From Bacteroidales bacterium (GTDB taxonomy: Bacteria > Bacteroidota > Bacteroidia > Bacteroidales > UBA12077), in the NCBI GenBank assembly GCA_030643125.1, contig DAOWML010000158.1, forward strand, positions 1-5,887: a DNA stretch of 5,887 nucleotides, read 5' to 3'. A program made the position numbers and the translations under genes. Numbering within the stretch: position 1 is the first letter of the stretch; every line of letters begins with the position of its first letter. The notes beneath the pieces were generated by a model. It was given only the letters and a program-made list of their open reading frames with translations, made no database searches and was not told the origin of the DNA. Positions 1 through 5,887 of the stretch are shown here, in pieces.

Positions 1-83
1 CCTTTAGATTTACAAAGCCATGTTTTAAAGAATAAAAAGAATGATGATTATGATGTAGGATTTCTTTTTTTGCTTCTTTTTTT

Positions 84-116
84 CTTTGTTAATAACTATA
101 ACTTTGTTAATAACTA
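84..116 (+). repeat. Tandem 15-bp direct repeat in IS leader
   Basis: CTTTGTTAATAACTA occurs exactly at 84-98 and again at 102-116, separated by 3 bp (18-bp period). A related degenerate sequence (ACTAACTTTTGTTAAA, 1284-1299) lies in the right end after the transposase. Because similar sequence occurs at both sides of the element, these could be subterminal binding or promoter sites, but no function can be shown. Confidence 0.6.
99..106 (+). promoter_or_regulatory. Candidate -7 box for the IS leader RNA
   Basis: TAACTTTG is a perfect match to the Bacteroidota -7 consensus TAnnTTTG. It would start transcription near 113, just ahead of the stable stem beginning at 125. The upstream -33 partner is not convincing: TTTG at 69-72 is 26 nt away and TTTG at 85-88 only 10 nt away. 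In IS110 elements the promoter can be completed by the right end in the circular intermediate, and TTTG at 1305-1308 could play that role if the left end is close by. Confidence 0.35.
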
Positions 117-270
117 CATTAAAAAAAGAATGGGGTGAACTTACTTGCCGTCTAGATTATATAAATCTATTGCCTGTATTAGTCCCCATTCTTTATAATC
201 AGGTTACAAGGACCAAATAGAATATCATTTCTTGCCTATTAAAGGTTTTAGTCAACGTAACCATAATTAA
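113..270 (+). ncRNA. Candidate IS110 bridge RNA (leader of the transposase)
   Basis: Bridge RNAs of IS110 elements pair through two internal loops with the target and with the donor ends, and direct the transposase. The first domain here is closed by a perfect 11-bp stem, 125-135 (AAAGAATGGGG) with 184-194. It has an inner hairpin TAGATT/AATCTA (153-158 with 164-169). The second domain is closed by GGTTAC/GTAACC (202-207 with 257-262). In loop 1, TGCCTGTATT (171-180) is the exact reverse complement of 1320-1329, beyond the right end, so it fits a right-target guide. In loop 2, ATAGAATA (217-224) is identical to 1316-1323, so it fits a left-donor guide. The left-target guide would be TGAACTTA (136-143) if the core is TA. 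The RNA ends are estimates. The structure and matches are read directly; the bridge RNA assignment rests on family knowledge. Confidence 0.7.
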
Positions 271-280
271 ATACAAAATT

Positions 281-1276
281 ATGAAAATTTTAGACACTAT
301 TGGTATTGACATGAGTAAATTAACTTTTGATGTTCGAATTCATAGCAGTCAGTTTTATAAGCAATTCGAAAACAATAATGAAGGATTTGCTAAGTTGCTT
401 AAAACAGCAAACAAACACAGCTTGCACCCCAAAGAAAACAAATTATTTATTTTTGAGCATACGGGTTTATATTCACATCAGCTATCTGTTTATTTAACAG
501 AAAACAAAGTTCCTTTTTTATTAATACCTGGGCTGGAAATTAAGCGTTCATTAGGTATTGCTAGAGGAAAAGATGACAAAGTAGATGCTACTAAAATAGC
601 ACTATATGCTTACAGGTTAAGGGATGAAATTGAACCAACCATATTACCTTCTGAGCAGATACAGGAACTAAAGAGACTACTTTCTTTAAGAGAGCGTATT
701 GTAAAACAAAGAGCTGGTTATAAAGCTAGTTTAAAAGAACAAAAACGTATTCTACCTAAGGGTAAAAATCTAGTATTGCTGAACTCCCAAGAAAAAATCA
801 TCAAATACTTAGCGAAACATATAGAGACTATAGAAAAAGAAATGCAAAAAATAATCAAAAGCGATGAGCTGCTTAACAAGCAATTTAAATTGATCATTAG
901 TATAAAAGGAGTTGGAAAACAAACAGCCCTTTTCATAATTGCTTACACTCATGGTTTTACAAAGTTTAAAACATGGCGGAAATTTGCTTCTTATTGTGGT
1001 ATTGCACCGTTTCCCAATAGTTCTGGAACAAGCATAAGAGGAAGAACAAAGGTGAGTAATTTGGCAAATAAAAAGATAAAAAGTTTATTTGACCTGTGTG
1101 CAAAATCAGCAATTCAGCACAGTCCAGAAATGAGAACTTATTATAATAGAAGAGTAAATGAAGGGAAAAATAAAATGAGTACGATTAATATTGTTAGAAA
1201 TAAATTGCTTTCAAGAATATTTGCTGTTGTTGAAAGACAAACACCTTATGTTGATATTATGAAATATGCAGCATAA
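281..1276 (+). CDS. IS110-family transposase (bridge-RNA-type DEDD/serine recombinase)
   Basis: This 331-aa protein has the usual length and architecture of IS110 transposases. The N-terminal RuvC-like DEDD domain shows D10 (GIDMSK), E59 (FEHTG), and D99 and D102 (GKDDKVDA), with the spacing typical of the family. A coiled-coil linker covers about residues 125-200. A helix-hairpin-helix-like stretch (IKGVGKQTA, about 208-216) follows. The C-terminal transposase domain has the serine motif NSSGTS (246-251, probably nucleophile S248), followed by the conserved RGRTKVSN region. All expected catalytic residues are present and the frame is intact, so it may be active. The ATG at 281 is preceded by AT-rich sequence without a Shine-Dalgarno, normal for Bacteroidota. 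It lies 18 bp after the last stem of the candidate bridge RNA, so the two are probably co-transcribed. The protein is known to catalyse excision to a circle and reinsertion. Confidence 0.95.
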   Translation: MKILDTIGIDMSKLTFDVRIHSSQFYKQFENNNEGFAKLLKTANKHSLHPKENKLFIFEHTGLYSHQLSVYLTENKVPFLLIPGLEIKRSLGIARGKDDKVDATKIALYAYRLRDEIEPTILPSEQIQELKRLLSLRERIVKQRAGYKASLKEQKRILPKGKNLVLLNSQEKIIKYLAKHIETIEKEMQKIIKSDELLNKQFKLIISIKGVGKQTALFIIAYTHGFTKFKTWRKFASYCGIAPFPNSSGTSIRGRTKVSNLANKKIKSLFDLCAKSAIQHSPEMRTYYNRRVNEGKNKMSTINIVRNKLLSRIFAVVERQTPYVDIMKYAA

Positions 1277-1315
1277 AATTGTTACTAACTTTTGTTAAAT
1301 TTGCTTTGTTTTATC

Positions 1316-1329
1316 ATAGAATACAGGCA
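1316..1329 (+). other. IS right end/target junction with bridge-RNA guide matches
   Basis: ATAGAATA (1316-1323) is identical to leader positions 217-224. AATACAGGCA (1320-1329) is the reverse complement of leader positions 171-180. The two matches overlap in AATA (1320-1323), which must contain the core dinucleotide if the bridge RNA model holds. TA at 1322-1323 is favoured because the left-target loop offers TTA at 141-143. Matching stops outside these limits: G1319 breaks the target match and C1324 breaks the donor match. Confidence 0.6.
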
Positions 1330-1354
1330 GGTTAGTGGTAAAACGTATATTCAT
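1320..1354 (-). pseudogene. 5' fragment of a gene probably interrupted by the IS
   Basis: On the minus strand an ATG at 1354-1352 opens a frame reading MNIRFTTNLPV before crossing into the IS right end. Inside the IS the frame continues for only about eight codons and stops. The start lies 82 bp downstream of the stop of the LolA-like gene, on the same strand. That is where a further operon member would be expected, for example an exporter or membrane protein. The rest of the gene should lie to the left of the IS, outside or at the edge of the window. The fragment is too short to assign a family, and it could be a chance open frame. Confidence 0.4.
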
Positions 1355-1436
1355 TAAGTTCTTTTTTAGAGATGTACATATAAAAGTATCACTATATTCT
1401 GTTTACTGCAACTGTATTCTGCAGCTTTCAACTTAA

Positions 1437-2201
1437 TTATCTAACCCGTTTCATATTTTGTTGTGAAAAGAATGAATCATTTAAAAGCACATTGAATTTG
1501 ATATCGTCAATTACTACAATTGTTTTTTGATTGTTTTTATCGGCAGGAATGATTTCAATTCTGGAAGTGATTTTTCGCCCGTCCATTGTTTTTACATCAG
1601 TTCCAAACTCTGTTTTAACCAAATATCCATCCTCATCGAAATATTCTGATTTCAGCATTAAATATTCATCTTTACTAATCCATTTAATTATTTTACCCCA
1701 AACAACAGCAGCATCTTCATGAGGATACATCTCTATTTTCCAGCAATCCCAGCCATCAATAGTTTCCGAACCAATAATTTTGTGTGTAAAATCAACTACC
1801 ATTGAAGATTCTTTCAAAATATCATCATTGGTATAATCTGAGCCCATCCAGCCATTTGACATCATTGATGGTGGAAGTTTAATCATTCGACTAATGCTGG
1901 GCATCCAGTTCCACATCTCTGTTTTATGTTTTAAAAATGCTTGTCCTTTTTCTTTTGCAGGAGACGTAATAAGTGTCATCGAATAATCTCTTTCAAGTGT
2001 CCATATTTTAAATTGGATGGTTCGTTCCCAGGTTGGTCGTACGATTGTCATTGTCATAGTTCCCTGACTTGATTTTTCGCCATTCCATTTTTCATCAGCT
2101 TTTCGTATAATTTCTTTTGCATTCTGACCAAATGCTGTTGTAAGGCTAAATAAAATTACAACAGTTAACAGTTCTGATTTTAGTGTGTTAATTGTTTTCA
2201 T
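1437..2201 (-). CDS. LolA-like outer membrane lipoprotein-sorting protein
   Basis: This 254-aa protein has an N-terminal signal peptide: a hydrophobic stretch at about residues 10-24, with likely cleavage after AFG before Q26. The mature protein is therefore periplasmic. The rest matches the LolA-like family often annotated as outer membrane lipoprotein-sorting protein. The family signature region is visible at about 95-128 (MWNWMPSISRMIKLPP, then SMMSNGWMGSDYTNDD). An alternating beta-strand pattern continues to the C-terminus, as in the half-barrel fold that shields lipids. There is no lipobox cysteine. Family members commonly sit beside RND/MMPL or ABC exporters and are thought to carry lipid or lipoprotein substrates; the substrate here is unknown. 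The gene starts 12 bp after tetR on the same strand, so it is almost certainly co-transcribed with it and under its control. Any exporter partner would be downstream, where the IS now sits. Confidence 0.88.
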   Translation of the reverse strand: MKTINTLKSELLTVVILFSLTTAFGQNAKEIIRKADEKWNGEKSSQGTMTMTIVRPTWERTIQFKIWTLERDYSMTLITSPAKEKGQAFLKHKTEMWNWMPSISRMIKLPPSMMSNGWMGSDYTNDDILKESSMVVDFTHKIIGSETIDGWDCWKIEMYPHEDAAVVWGKIIKWISKDEYLMLKSEYFDEDGYLVKTEFGTDVKTMDGRKITSRIEIIPADKNNQKTIVVIDDIKFNVLLNDSFFSQQNMKRVR

Positions 2202-2213
2202 AATAAATTAATT

Positions 2214-2789
2214 TCATGCGTATATATTAATAATTCTATCGACAACCTTTTCGTAAGGAAAATTTTCCGGATCTACAATATAGTGTAAAGCTATACCGTC
2301 TAGCATAGCAACAAAAAATCGAACTTCCGTATATCCGTCTTTAAATCCTTGCTTATTAAAATAATCTGCGAGAGTTTTAAAATAGGAGTCGAACGAAGAC
2401 ATAAAATCATCGCCTAAAACCATTAAAACTTGCGGTTGAGCTATTAGCGAAAAGTAAAGCTTCCAGAAAGTTATATGTTCTTTAACCATGTCAGCTGATT
2501 TTTTAATGAAAAAAACGAACTCTTTTTTAGTTAATATTCCATCTTTATTAAGGCCTAAAGATTCAAACGCCTCATTTATACCTTCAAAAGCAATTTGTTT
2601 TAGCAAATCTTTTTTGCTTTCAAAGTAATTGTACATTAAACCTTTGGAAATCCCAGCTTTTTTTGCAATTTTACTAATAGATGTCGGATAATATCCTTCA
2701 TTTGCAAAAAGCTCAAGAGAAACTCCCATTATTTTATGTTTGGTAGTTTCTCTTATTTCATTAAATTTTTCAGGTGTTCTTGGTGACAT
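2214..2789 (-). CDS. TetR/AcrR-family transcriptional regulator
   Basis: This 191-aa protein is the typical size for the family. The N-terminal TetR helix-turn-helix covers about residues 16-62: FANEGYYPTSISKIAKKAGI, then the recognition helix ISKGLMYNYF (47-56), followed by SKKDLLKQ. The C-terminal portion (about 75-191) is helical and variable and would bind an unknown ligand and form the dimer. It is the first gene of a two-gene minus-strand operon with the LolA-like gene. Two operator-like repeats lie in its upstream region, one across the promoter, so it probably represses itself and the downstream gene until a ligand is bound. The ATG at 2789 is chosen because no in-frame upstream alternative is better and the HTH begins at the usual distance from it. 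Confidence 0.93.
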   Translation of the reverse strand: MSPRTPEKFNEIRETTKHKIMGVSLELFANEGYYPTSISKIAKKAGISKGLMYNYFESKKDLLKQIAFEGINEAFESLGLNKDGILTKKEFVFFIKKSADMVKEHITFWKLYFSLIAQPQVLMVLGDDFMSSFDSYFKTLADYFNKQGFKDGYTEVRFFVAMLDGIALHYIVDPENFPYEKVVDRIINIYA

Positions 2790-2801
2790 AATTTATATGA
2801 T

Positions 2802-2817
2802 TGAATGGTTAGTCAAA
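2802..2817 (-). promoter_or_regulatory. Putative TetR operator, promoter-distal copy
   Basis: On the + strand this reads TGAATGGTTAGTCAAA, matching the 2848-2863 copy at 14 of 16 positions. It lies 13 bp before the tetR start codon, inside the presumed 5' leader of the transcript. The first 14 bases form an imperfect dyad with TGA/TCA ends. Bound repressor here could act as a roadblock or cooperate with the upstream copy. Confidence 0.6.
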
Positions 2818-2847
2818 ACATGTTTCTTAAAAAAACCGCTTTATGAA

Positions 2848-2863
2848 TGAACGGTTGGTCAAA
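2848..2863 (-). promoter_or_regulatory. Putative TetR operator, promoter-proximal copy
   Basis: On the + strand this reads TGAACGGTTGGTCAAA. It overlaps the -7 box of the tetR promoter by four bases and covers the expected transcription start. A repressor bound here would block RNA polymerase. The two differences from the copy at 2802-2817 (C/T at position 5, G/A at position 10) are paired across the dyad, so symmetry is kept in both copies. Confidence 0.65.
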
Positions 2864-2892
2864 GATAGTATTGTTTCAATTAGAAATGCAAA
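2860..2892 (-). promoter_or_regulatory. Bacteroidota-type promoter of the tetR-lolA-like operon
   Basis: On the minus strand TTTG (2892-2889) is followed after 21 nt by TATCTTTG (2867-2860), a perfect TAnnTTTG -7 box with spacing inside the known range for this phylum. Transcription would start near 2853 and read into tetR after a leader of about 65 nt. No comparably good promoter was found for the divergent kinase in the 188-bp intergenic region (2790-2977). Confidence 0.6.
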
Positions 2893-2977
2893 TATTTTTC
2901 AATATTTTTTATAAATTTTAGTTTCTCAAAAAATAATTAGTTAATTTACAACTGTTTAATTTCTGCGAAAAACTGTT

Positions 2978-5815
2978 ATGTGTAAGAAGCTGTTATTTAT
3001 TTTTTTAATTTTATTTTTAATTGATTTTAATATTATTGCAGATAATAATAAAGAATCAGTAAATGATAGTATTACTGAAAAGTATAATATTAATTCAGTT
3101 GATTATCTTTTAAATATTGCCAGAGAAGACGCGATTCAGAACTTTGATTCTGTAGAATCTATATTATTAGCAGCAAATAACTTGGCCGACAGCCTTAAAG
3201 AAACAAGCAATCAGATTGATGCATTAATTCTATTGGGACATCTATATTTCGATAATGCCTACTTCGAAAATGCTGAAGAAATATTTAACAGCTTACTAAA
3301 TGAGTTTCAATCAGAATTAACAGAAGAACAGGATGCTAATGTTAAGCATACTTTAGGGCTAAATCATATCAAGTTTAATAATTATGATAAAGCAATAAAT
3401 CTCATTCAGGAAGCCCTTCAGTATTATGAACAACAAAATAAAAAAGATGAAATAGCCAGAGCATTAAAGGATATTGGAGGGATATATTATTATCTGGGAA
3501 ATGAGAATTCAGCTTTGGATAATTTTCAGAAATCCTTATTGCTTTATAGAGAACTAAACGATAGTGATGGTATTGCCAAGTCATACAATAACATTGGCTT
3601 GATTTTTAGAGATAAAGGAAATACAACTCTTGCTCTGGAATATCTTAATCGATCTCTTGAAATTAAAAAAAATCAACAGAATGAATATGGAATAGCAAAT
3701 ACTCTTGGGAACATAGGAGAGGCATATGTATTAGCAAATCAATATGATAAAGCTTTAGAATATTATTATGAAGCATTAAAAATGTGGATAGAATTAAATT
3801 ATTTACATGGTGCGACGGAAGTTTATAATTATTTGGGTGATGTGTATATTAAAAAAGGAAAATTTGAAAAAGCGATAGAAAACCTGCTAAAAGGACAGGA
3901 AATATCTCTTCAAAATAATTTTAAGCAAAGATTAGTAGTAAATTATAAATTATTGTCGGAGGCTTATTTTCAAACTGAGGAATATAAAAATGCAATTGTA
4001 AATTTTAAGCAGTATAGCTCTTTAAAAGACTCTGTTTATGAGGCATTAACAAACCAAAAGATAGAAGAATATCTGATCAAATATGAAAACATAAAGGCAG
4101 AAAAAGAATTGGTTGATCGGGATCGAAAAATAATGAACCAGCGTTACCAGATTATTTTGACTTTTATTGTTTTGATTGGGGTTGTTGGTTTTCTAATAAT
4201 GTTAATAAGACAAAACAGGCTAATTAGAAGAAAAAGTAAAAAAATTCAAAATATAAATAAAGAACTGGATAAACGGGTACAAGAAAAGACCTCTGAATTA
4301 AGAATCTCACAATTTTCAATTGATATCGCTGTTGATGCTATTTTTTGGATTGGGAAAAACGGAAAATTTATTTACGTAAATAATTCCGCATGTTCAATGC
4401 TTGATTATTCAAAAGATGAGCTTATTAAGATGTCGATTTTTGATATTGTACCTGAGTTTTCTGAAGATGTATGGTTTGAATACTGGAATCAGTTAAAAAA
4501 GAAAGGATCATACGTAATACAACTTTATTATAAGACCAGAATGGGGAATGAAATTCCTGTTGAGGTGGCTTTCAATTTTAGAGAATTTGAGAATGAAGAA
4601 TTTAATTTTGTTTTTAGCAGGAATATTACTGAGAGAAAAATTTCAGAAGAAAAATTAAAAAACGCTAAAGAAAAAGCAGAAAGATCTGATAAGTTGAAAT
4701 CCGTATTTCTTGCAAATATGTCACACGAGATAAGAACTCCGATGAACGCCATAATAGGATTTATTAATTTATTGGGAGATTCTGATATTACACAAGATCA
4801 AAAAGATGAAATAATTGATTTAGCTCAATCGAGTAGTAATGATTTGTTAAATATTATCAGTGATATTATTGATGTTTCAAAAATTGAAGCCGATGAGTTA
4901 ACTGTAAATAAATCATTAAATTACGTAAATAGATTAATAAAAGGAATTCATAAAATTTACTTAAAGGATATAAATTATATACAAAAAGAGAACTTAGAAT
5001 TAAAATTGGACTTGGAACCCAACAGCGATAGAATAGCTGTTTTTACAGATCCTGCACGTTTTAAGCAGGTGATGAGTAATTTAATAAATAATGCATTGAA
5101 ATTTACAGATGAAGGAGAGATTATTATAGGATATCACCAAATTACTCAAGGTGGAAGGAGGTTGCTTAAATTTTATGTAAAAGACACTGGAATTGGTATT
5201 CCAAATGAAAAGTTAGATGTAATTTTTGATCGTTTTAATCAGCTAGTTGACGATCGTAGAAAATCATATAAGGGAACGGGTCTTGGATTAGCAATTTCTA
5301 AAAAGCTGGTTGATTTGCTCGGAGGACAAATAGGTGTTGAATCTCACGAAGGAATTGGCTCGGAATTTAATTTTACTTTGCCATATCAGGTTTTGGATTC
5401 ACCTGATATTCCGGAAGAAATTAAAGATTTAAAACCGGGCAAAATAGATTGGTCAGAAAAGGCTATTCTGATTGTTGAAGATACTCCTTCAAATTATTAC
5501 CTTTTAGAACACTATTTAAAACCGACAAAAGTTAAGTTGTTTTGGGCAAAATCAGGCAAAGAGGCGATTGATCTTTTTAAACAGGAAAACAAGTTTGATT
5601 TAGTTTTAATGGATATTCAACTTCCCGGAATAAATGGGTACGAAGCAACAAAACTAATAAAAGCACATAATAAAAATGTTCCGGTTATAGCTCAAACAGC
5701 ATACGCTTTAGCCGGAGAAAAGGAACATAGCCTAAACGAAGGTTGTGATGATTTTATCTCAAAGCCGGTTAAAAAAGAGACACTTATAGAGTTGATAAGT
5801 GATTATTTGCTGTAA
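2978..5815 (+). CDS. Hybrid histidine kinase: periplasmic TPRs, PAS, HisKA, HATPase, receiver
   Basis: This 945-aa protein has a signal sequence at about 1-22. Tetratricopeptide repeats span about 79-355, the clearest having a 40-residue period from about 158 onward. A short coiled coil precedes one membrane segment (about 391-410), so the TPR sensor is predicted to be periplasmic. A second coiled coil (about 411-442) leads into a PAS domain (about 445-555). The HisKA dimerisation domain contains H583 in MSHEIRTPMN. The HATPase has an N box (N701, N705), G1 motif DTGIGIP (736-742) and G2 motif GTGLGL (766-771). The receiver has acidic E834/D835, phosphoacceptor D879 (LMDIQLPG), T907 and K929. 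All catalytic residues are intact. It should sense an envelope signal, autophosphorylate on H583 and pass phosphate to D879. No HPt or DNA-binding domain follows, so output must go through another protein. It is divergent from tetR; a functional link is not shown. The ATG at 2978 is favoured by the signal peptide directly after it. Confidence 0.95.
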   Translation: MCKKLLFIFLILFLIDFNIIADNNKESVNDSITEKYNINSVDYLLNIAREDAIQNFDSVESILLAANNLADSLKETSNQIDALILLGHLYFDNAYFENAEEIFNSLLNEFQSELTEEQDANVKHTLGLNHIKFNNYDKAINLIQEALQYYEQQNKKDEIARALKDIGGIYYYLGNENSALDNFQKSLLLYRELNDSDGIAKSYNNIGLIFRDKGNTTLALEYLNRSLEIKKNQQNEYGIANTLGNIGEAYVLANQYDKALEYYYEALKMWIELNYLHGATEVYNYLGDVYIKKGKFEKAIENLLKGQEISLQNNFKQRLVVNYKLLSEAYFQTEEYKNAIVNFKQYSSLKDSVYEALTNQKIEEYLIKYENIKAEKELVDRDRKIMNQRYQIILTFIVLIGVVGFLIMLIRQNRLIRRKSKKIQNINKELDKRVQEKTSELRISQFSIDIAVDAIFWIGKNGKFIYVNNSACSMLDYSKDELIKMSIFDIVPEFSEDVWFEYWNQLKKKGSYVIQLYYKTRMGNEIPVEVAFNFREFENEEFNFVFSRNITERKISEEKLKNAKEKAERSDKLKSVFLANMSHEIRTPMNAIIGFINLLGDSDITQDQKDEIIDLAQSSSNDLLNIISDIIDVSKIEADELTVNKSLNYVNRLIKGIHKIYLKDINYIQKENLELKLDLEPNSDRIAVFTDPARFKQVMSNLINNALKFTDEGEIIIGYHQITQGGRRLLKFYVKDTGIGIPNEKLDVIFDRFNQLVDDRRKSYKGTGLGLAISKKLVDLLGGQIGVESHEGIGSEFNFTLPYQVLDSPDIPEEIKDLKPGKIDWSEKAILIVEDTPSNYYLLEHYLKPTKVKLFWAKSGKEAIDLFKQENKFDLVLMDIQLPGINGYEATKLIKAHNKNVPVIAQTAYALAGEKEHSLNEGCDDFISKPVKKETLIELISDYLL

Positions 5816-5822
5816 ATAACAC
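5799..5822. terminator. Weak stem-loop at the 3' end of the kinase gene
   Basis: GTG-A-TTATTT, a five-base loop, then AAATAA-CAC forms a nine-pair stem with one bulged A. It spans the kinase stop codon in the 11-bp gap before the convergent gene end. It is A/T-rich and not followed by a T run, so it is at best a poor intrinsic terminator that might serve both strands. Confidence 0.22.
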
Positions 5823-5826
5823 CAGA

Positions 5827-5887
5827 TTAATAACCAATAAGATTAGATTTTCGCAAGCGGTATTTTTCTTCATCACTTAAATCTTTC
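5827..5887 (-). CDS. C-terminal end of a convergent gene (partial)
   Basis: The minus strand is open from the window edge for 19 codons and ends at TAA (5829-5827). The tail reads KDLSDEEKYRLRKSNLIGY, a charged sequence that looks like a natural protein C-terminus. It would converge on the kinase gene with an 11-bp gap. The piece is too short to name a family, and a chance open frame is possible. Confidence 0.5.
   Translation of the reverse strand, partial: KDLSDEEKYRLRKSNLIGY

Larger units (their letters stand above)
1..1323 (+). mobile_element. IS110-family insertion sequence, left end unresolved
   Basis: The element consists of a long structured non-coding leader, a DEDD/serine transposase (281-1276) and a short right end of about 45 bp. 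This is the layout of the IS110 subgroup, in which the bridge RNA lies upstream of the transposase. The right end is placed at 1320-1323, where two short matches to the leader RNA meet (AATA, probably with TA at 1322-1323 as core). No terminal inverted repeats or target duplication were seen, which fits IS110. The left end could not be fixed. No sequence in 1-120 convincingly matches the predicted left guides, so the boundary may lie at or just upstream of position 1. The start given here is therefore the window edge, not a measured terminus. Confidence 0.75.

Noticed and set aside
1..138. Plus-strand frame open from the window edge to TGA at 136-138 (45 codons)
   Set aside because: The second half is low-complexity (poly-F/L, then the tandem repeat) and runs into the bridge RNA stem; no recognisable protein and probably non-coding IS leader.
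125..194. Strong 11-bp stem as a possible intrinsic terminator
   Set aside because: The loop is 48 nt long, no T tract follows, and it lies upstream of the transposase it would cut off; the bridge RNA explanation accounts for it better.
1406..1424. CTGCA/TGCAG inverted repeat after the LolA-like gene
   Set aside because: Only five base pairs with a nine-base loop and no T run; not distinguishable from chance.
1531..1722. Plus-strand open frame of 63 codons antisense to the LolA-like gene
   Set aside because: Lies wholly inside a well-supported gene, no domain or start context; a shadow frame.
2864..2977. Promoter for the hybrid kinase (TAGTTTCT at 2919-2926, TAATTTCT at 2957-2964)
   Set aside because: Both miss the conserved TTTG of the -7 consensus and lack a well-spaced -33 element; in such AT-rich DNA they are not credible alone.
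1..5887. CRISPR array, tRNA, rRNA or retron/defence cassette
   Set aside because: No regularly spaced repeat array, no cloverleaf-like sequence and no reverse transcriptase or defence effector motifs were seen on either strand.

Overview
The window is about two-thirds A+T. Its genes lack obvious Shine-Dalgarno sequences, and the best promoter-like sites match the Bacteroidota consensus (TTTG, about 20 nt, TAnnTTTG). With the periplasmic-TPR hybrid histidine kinase and the TetR/LolA-like gene pair, this points to a Bacteroidota chromosome. No species can be named from the sequence alone.

Positions 1 to about 1323 are an IS110-family insertion sequence on the + strand. It encodes a 331-aa DEDD/serine transposase (281-1276). 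Upstream lies a structured leader (about 113-270) with the two-loop layout of an IS110 bridge RNA. Its first loop contains a 10-nt stretch that is the perfect reverse complement of the DNA just beyond the transposase's right end (1320-1329). Its second loop contains 8 nt identical to the adjoining right end (1316-1323). The two matches overlap at AATA, as expected if they are the right-target and left-donor guides meeting at a crossover core. The left end of the element could not be placed and may lie at or just outside the window start.

The minus strand from 2789 down to 1437 carries a two-gene operon. It encodes a TetR-family repressor followed 12 bp later by a secreted LolA-like outer-membrane lipoprotein-sorting protein. 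A start codon at 1354 opens a minus-strand frame that runs into the IS right end after about 11-12 codons, so the IS may have interrupted a third gene of this operon. Upstream of tetR are two 16-bp operator-like repeats whose two differences are compensatory within an imperfect dyad. One repeat overlaps the -7 box of a good Bacteroidota promoter, which suggests autorepression.

A 945-aa hybrid two-component kinase (2978-5815, + strand) is transcribed divergently. It has a signal peptide, periplasmic TPRs, one membrane segment, and PAS, HisKA, HATPase and receiver domains. The last bases (5827-5887) appear to hold the C-terminal end of a convergent minus-strand gene.
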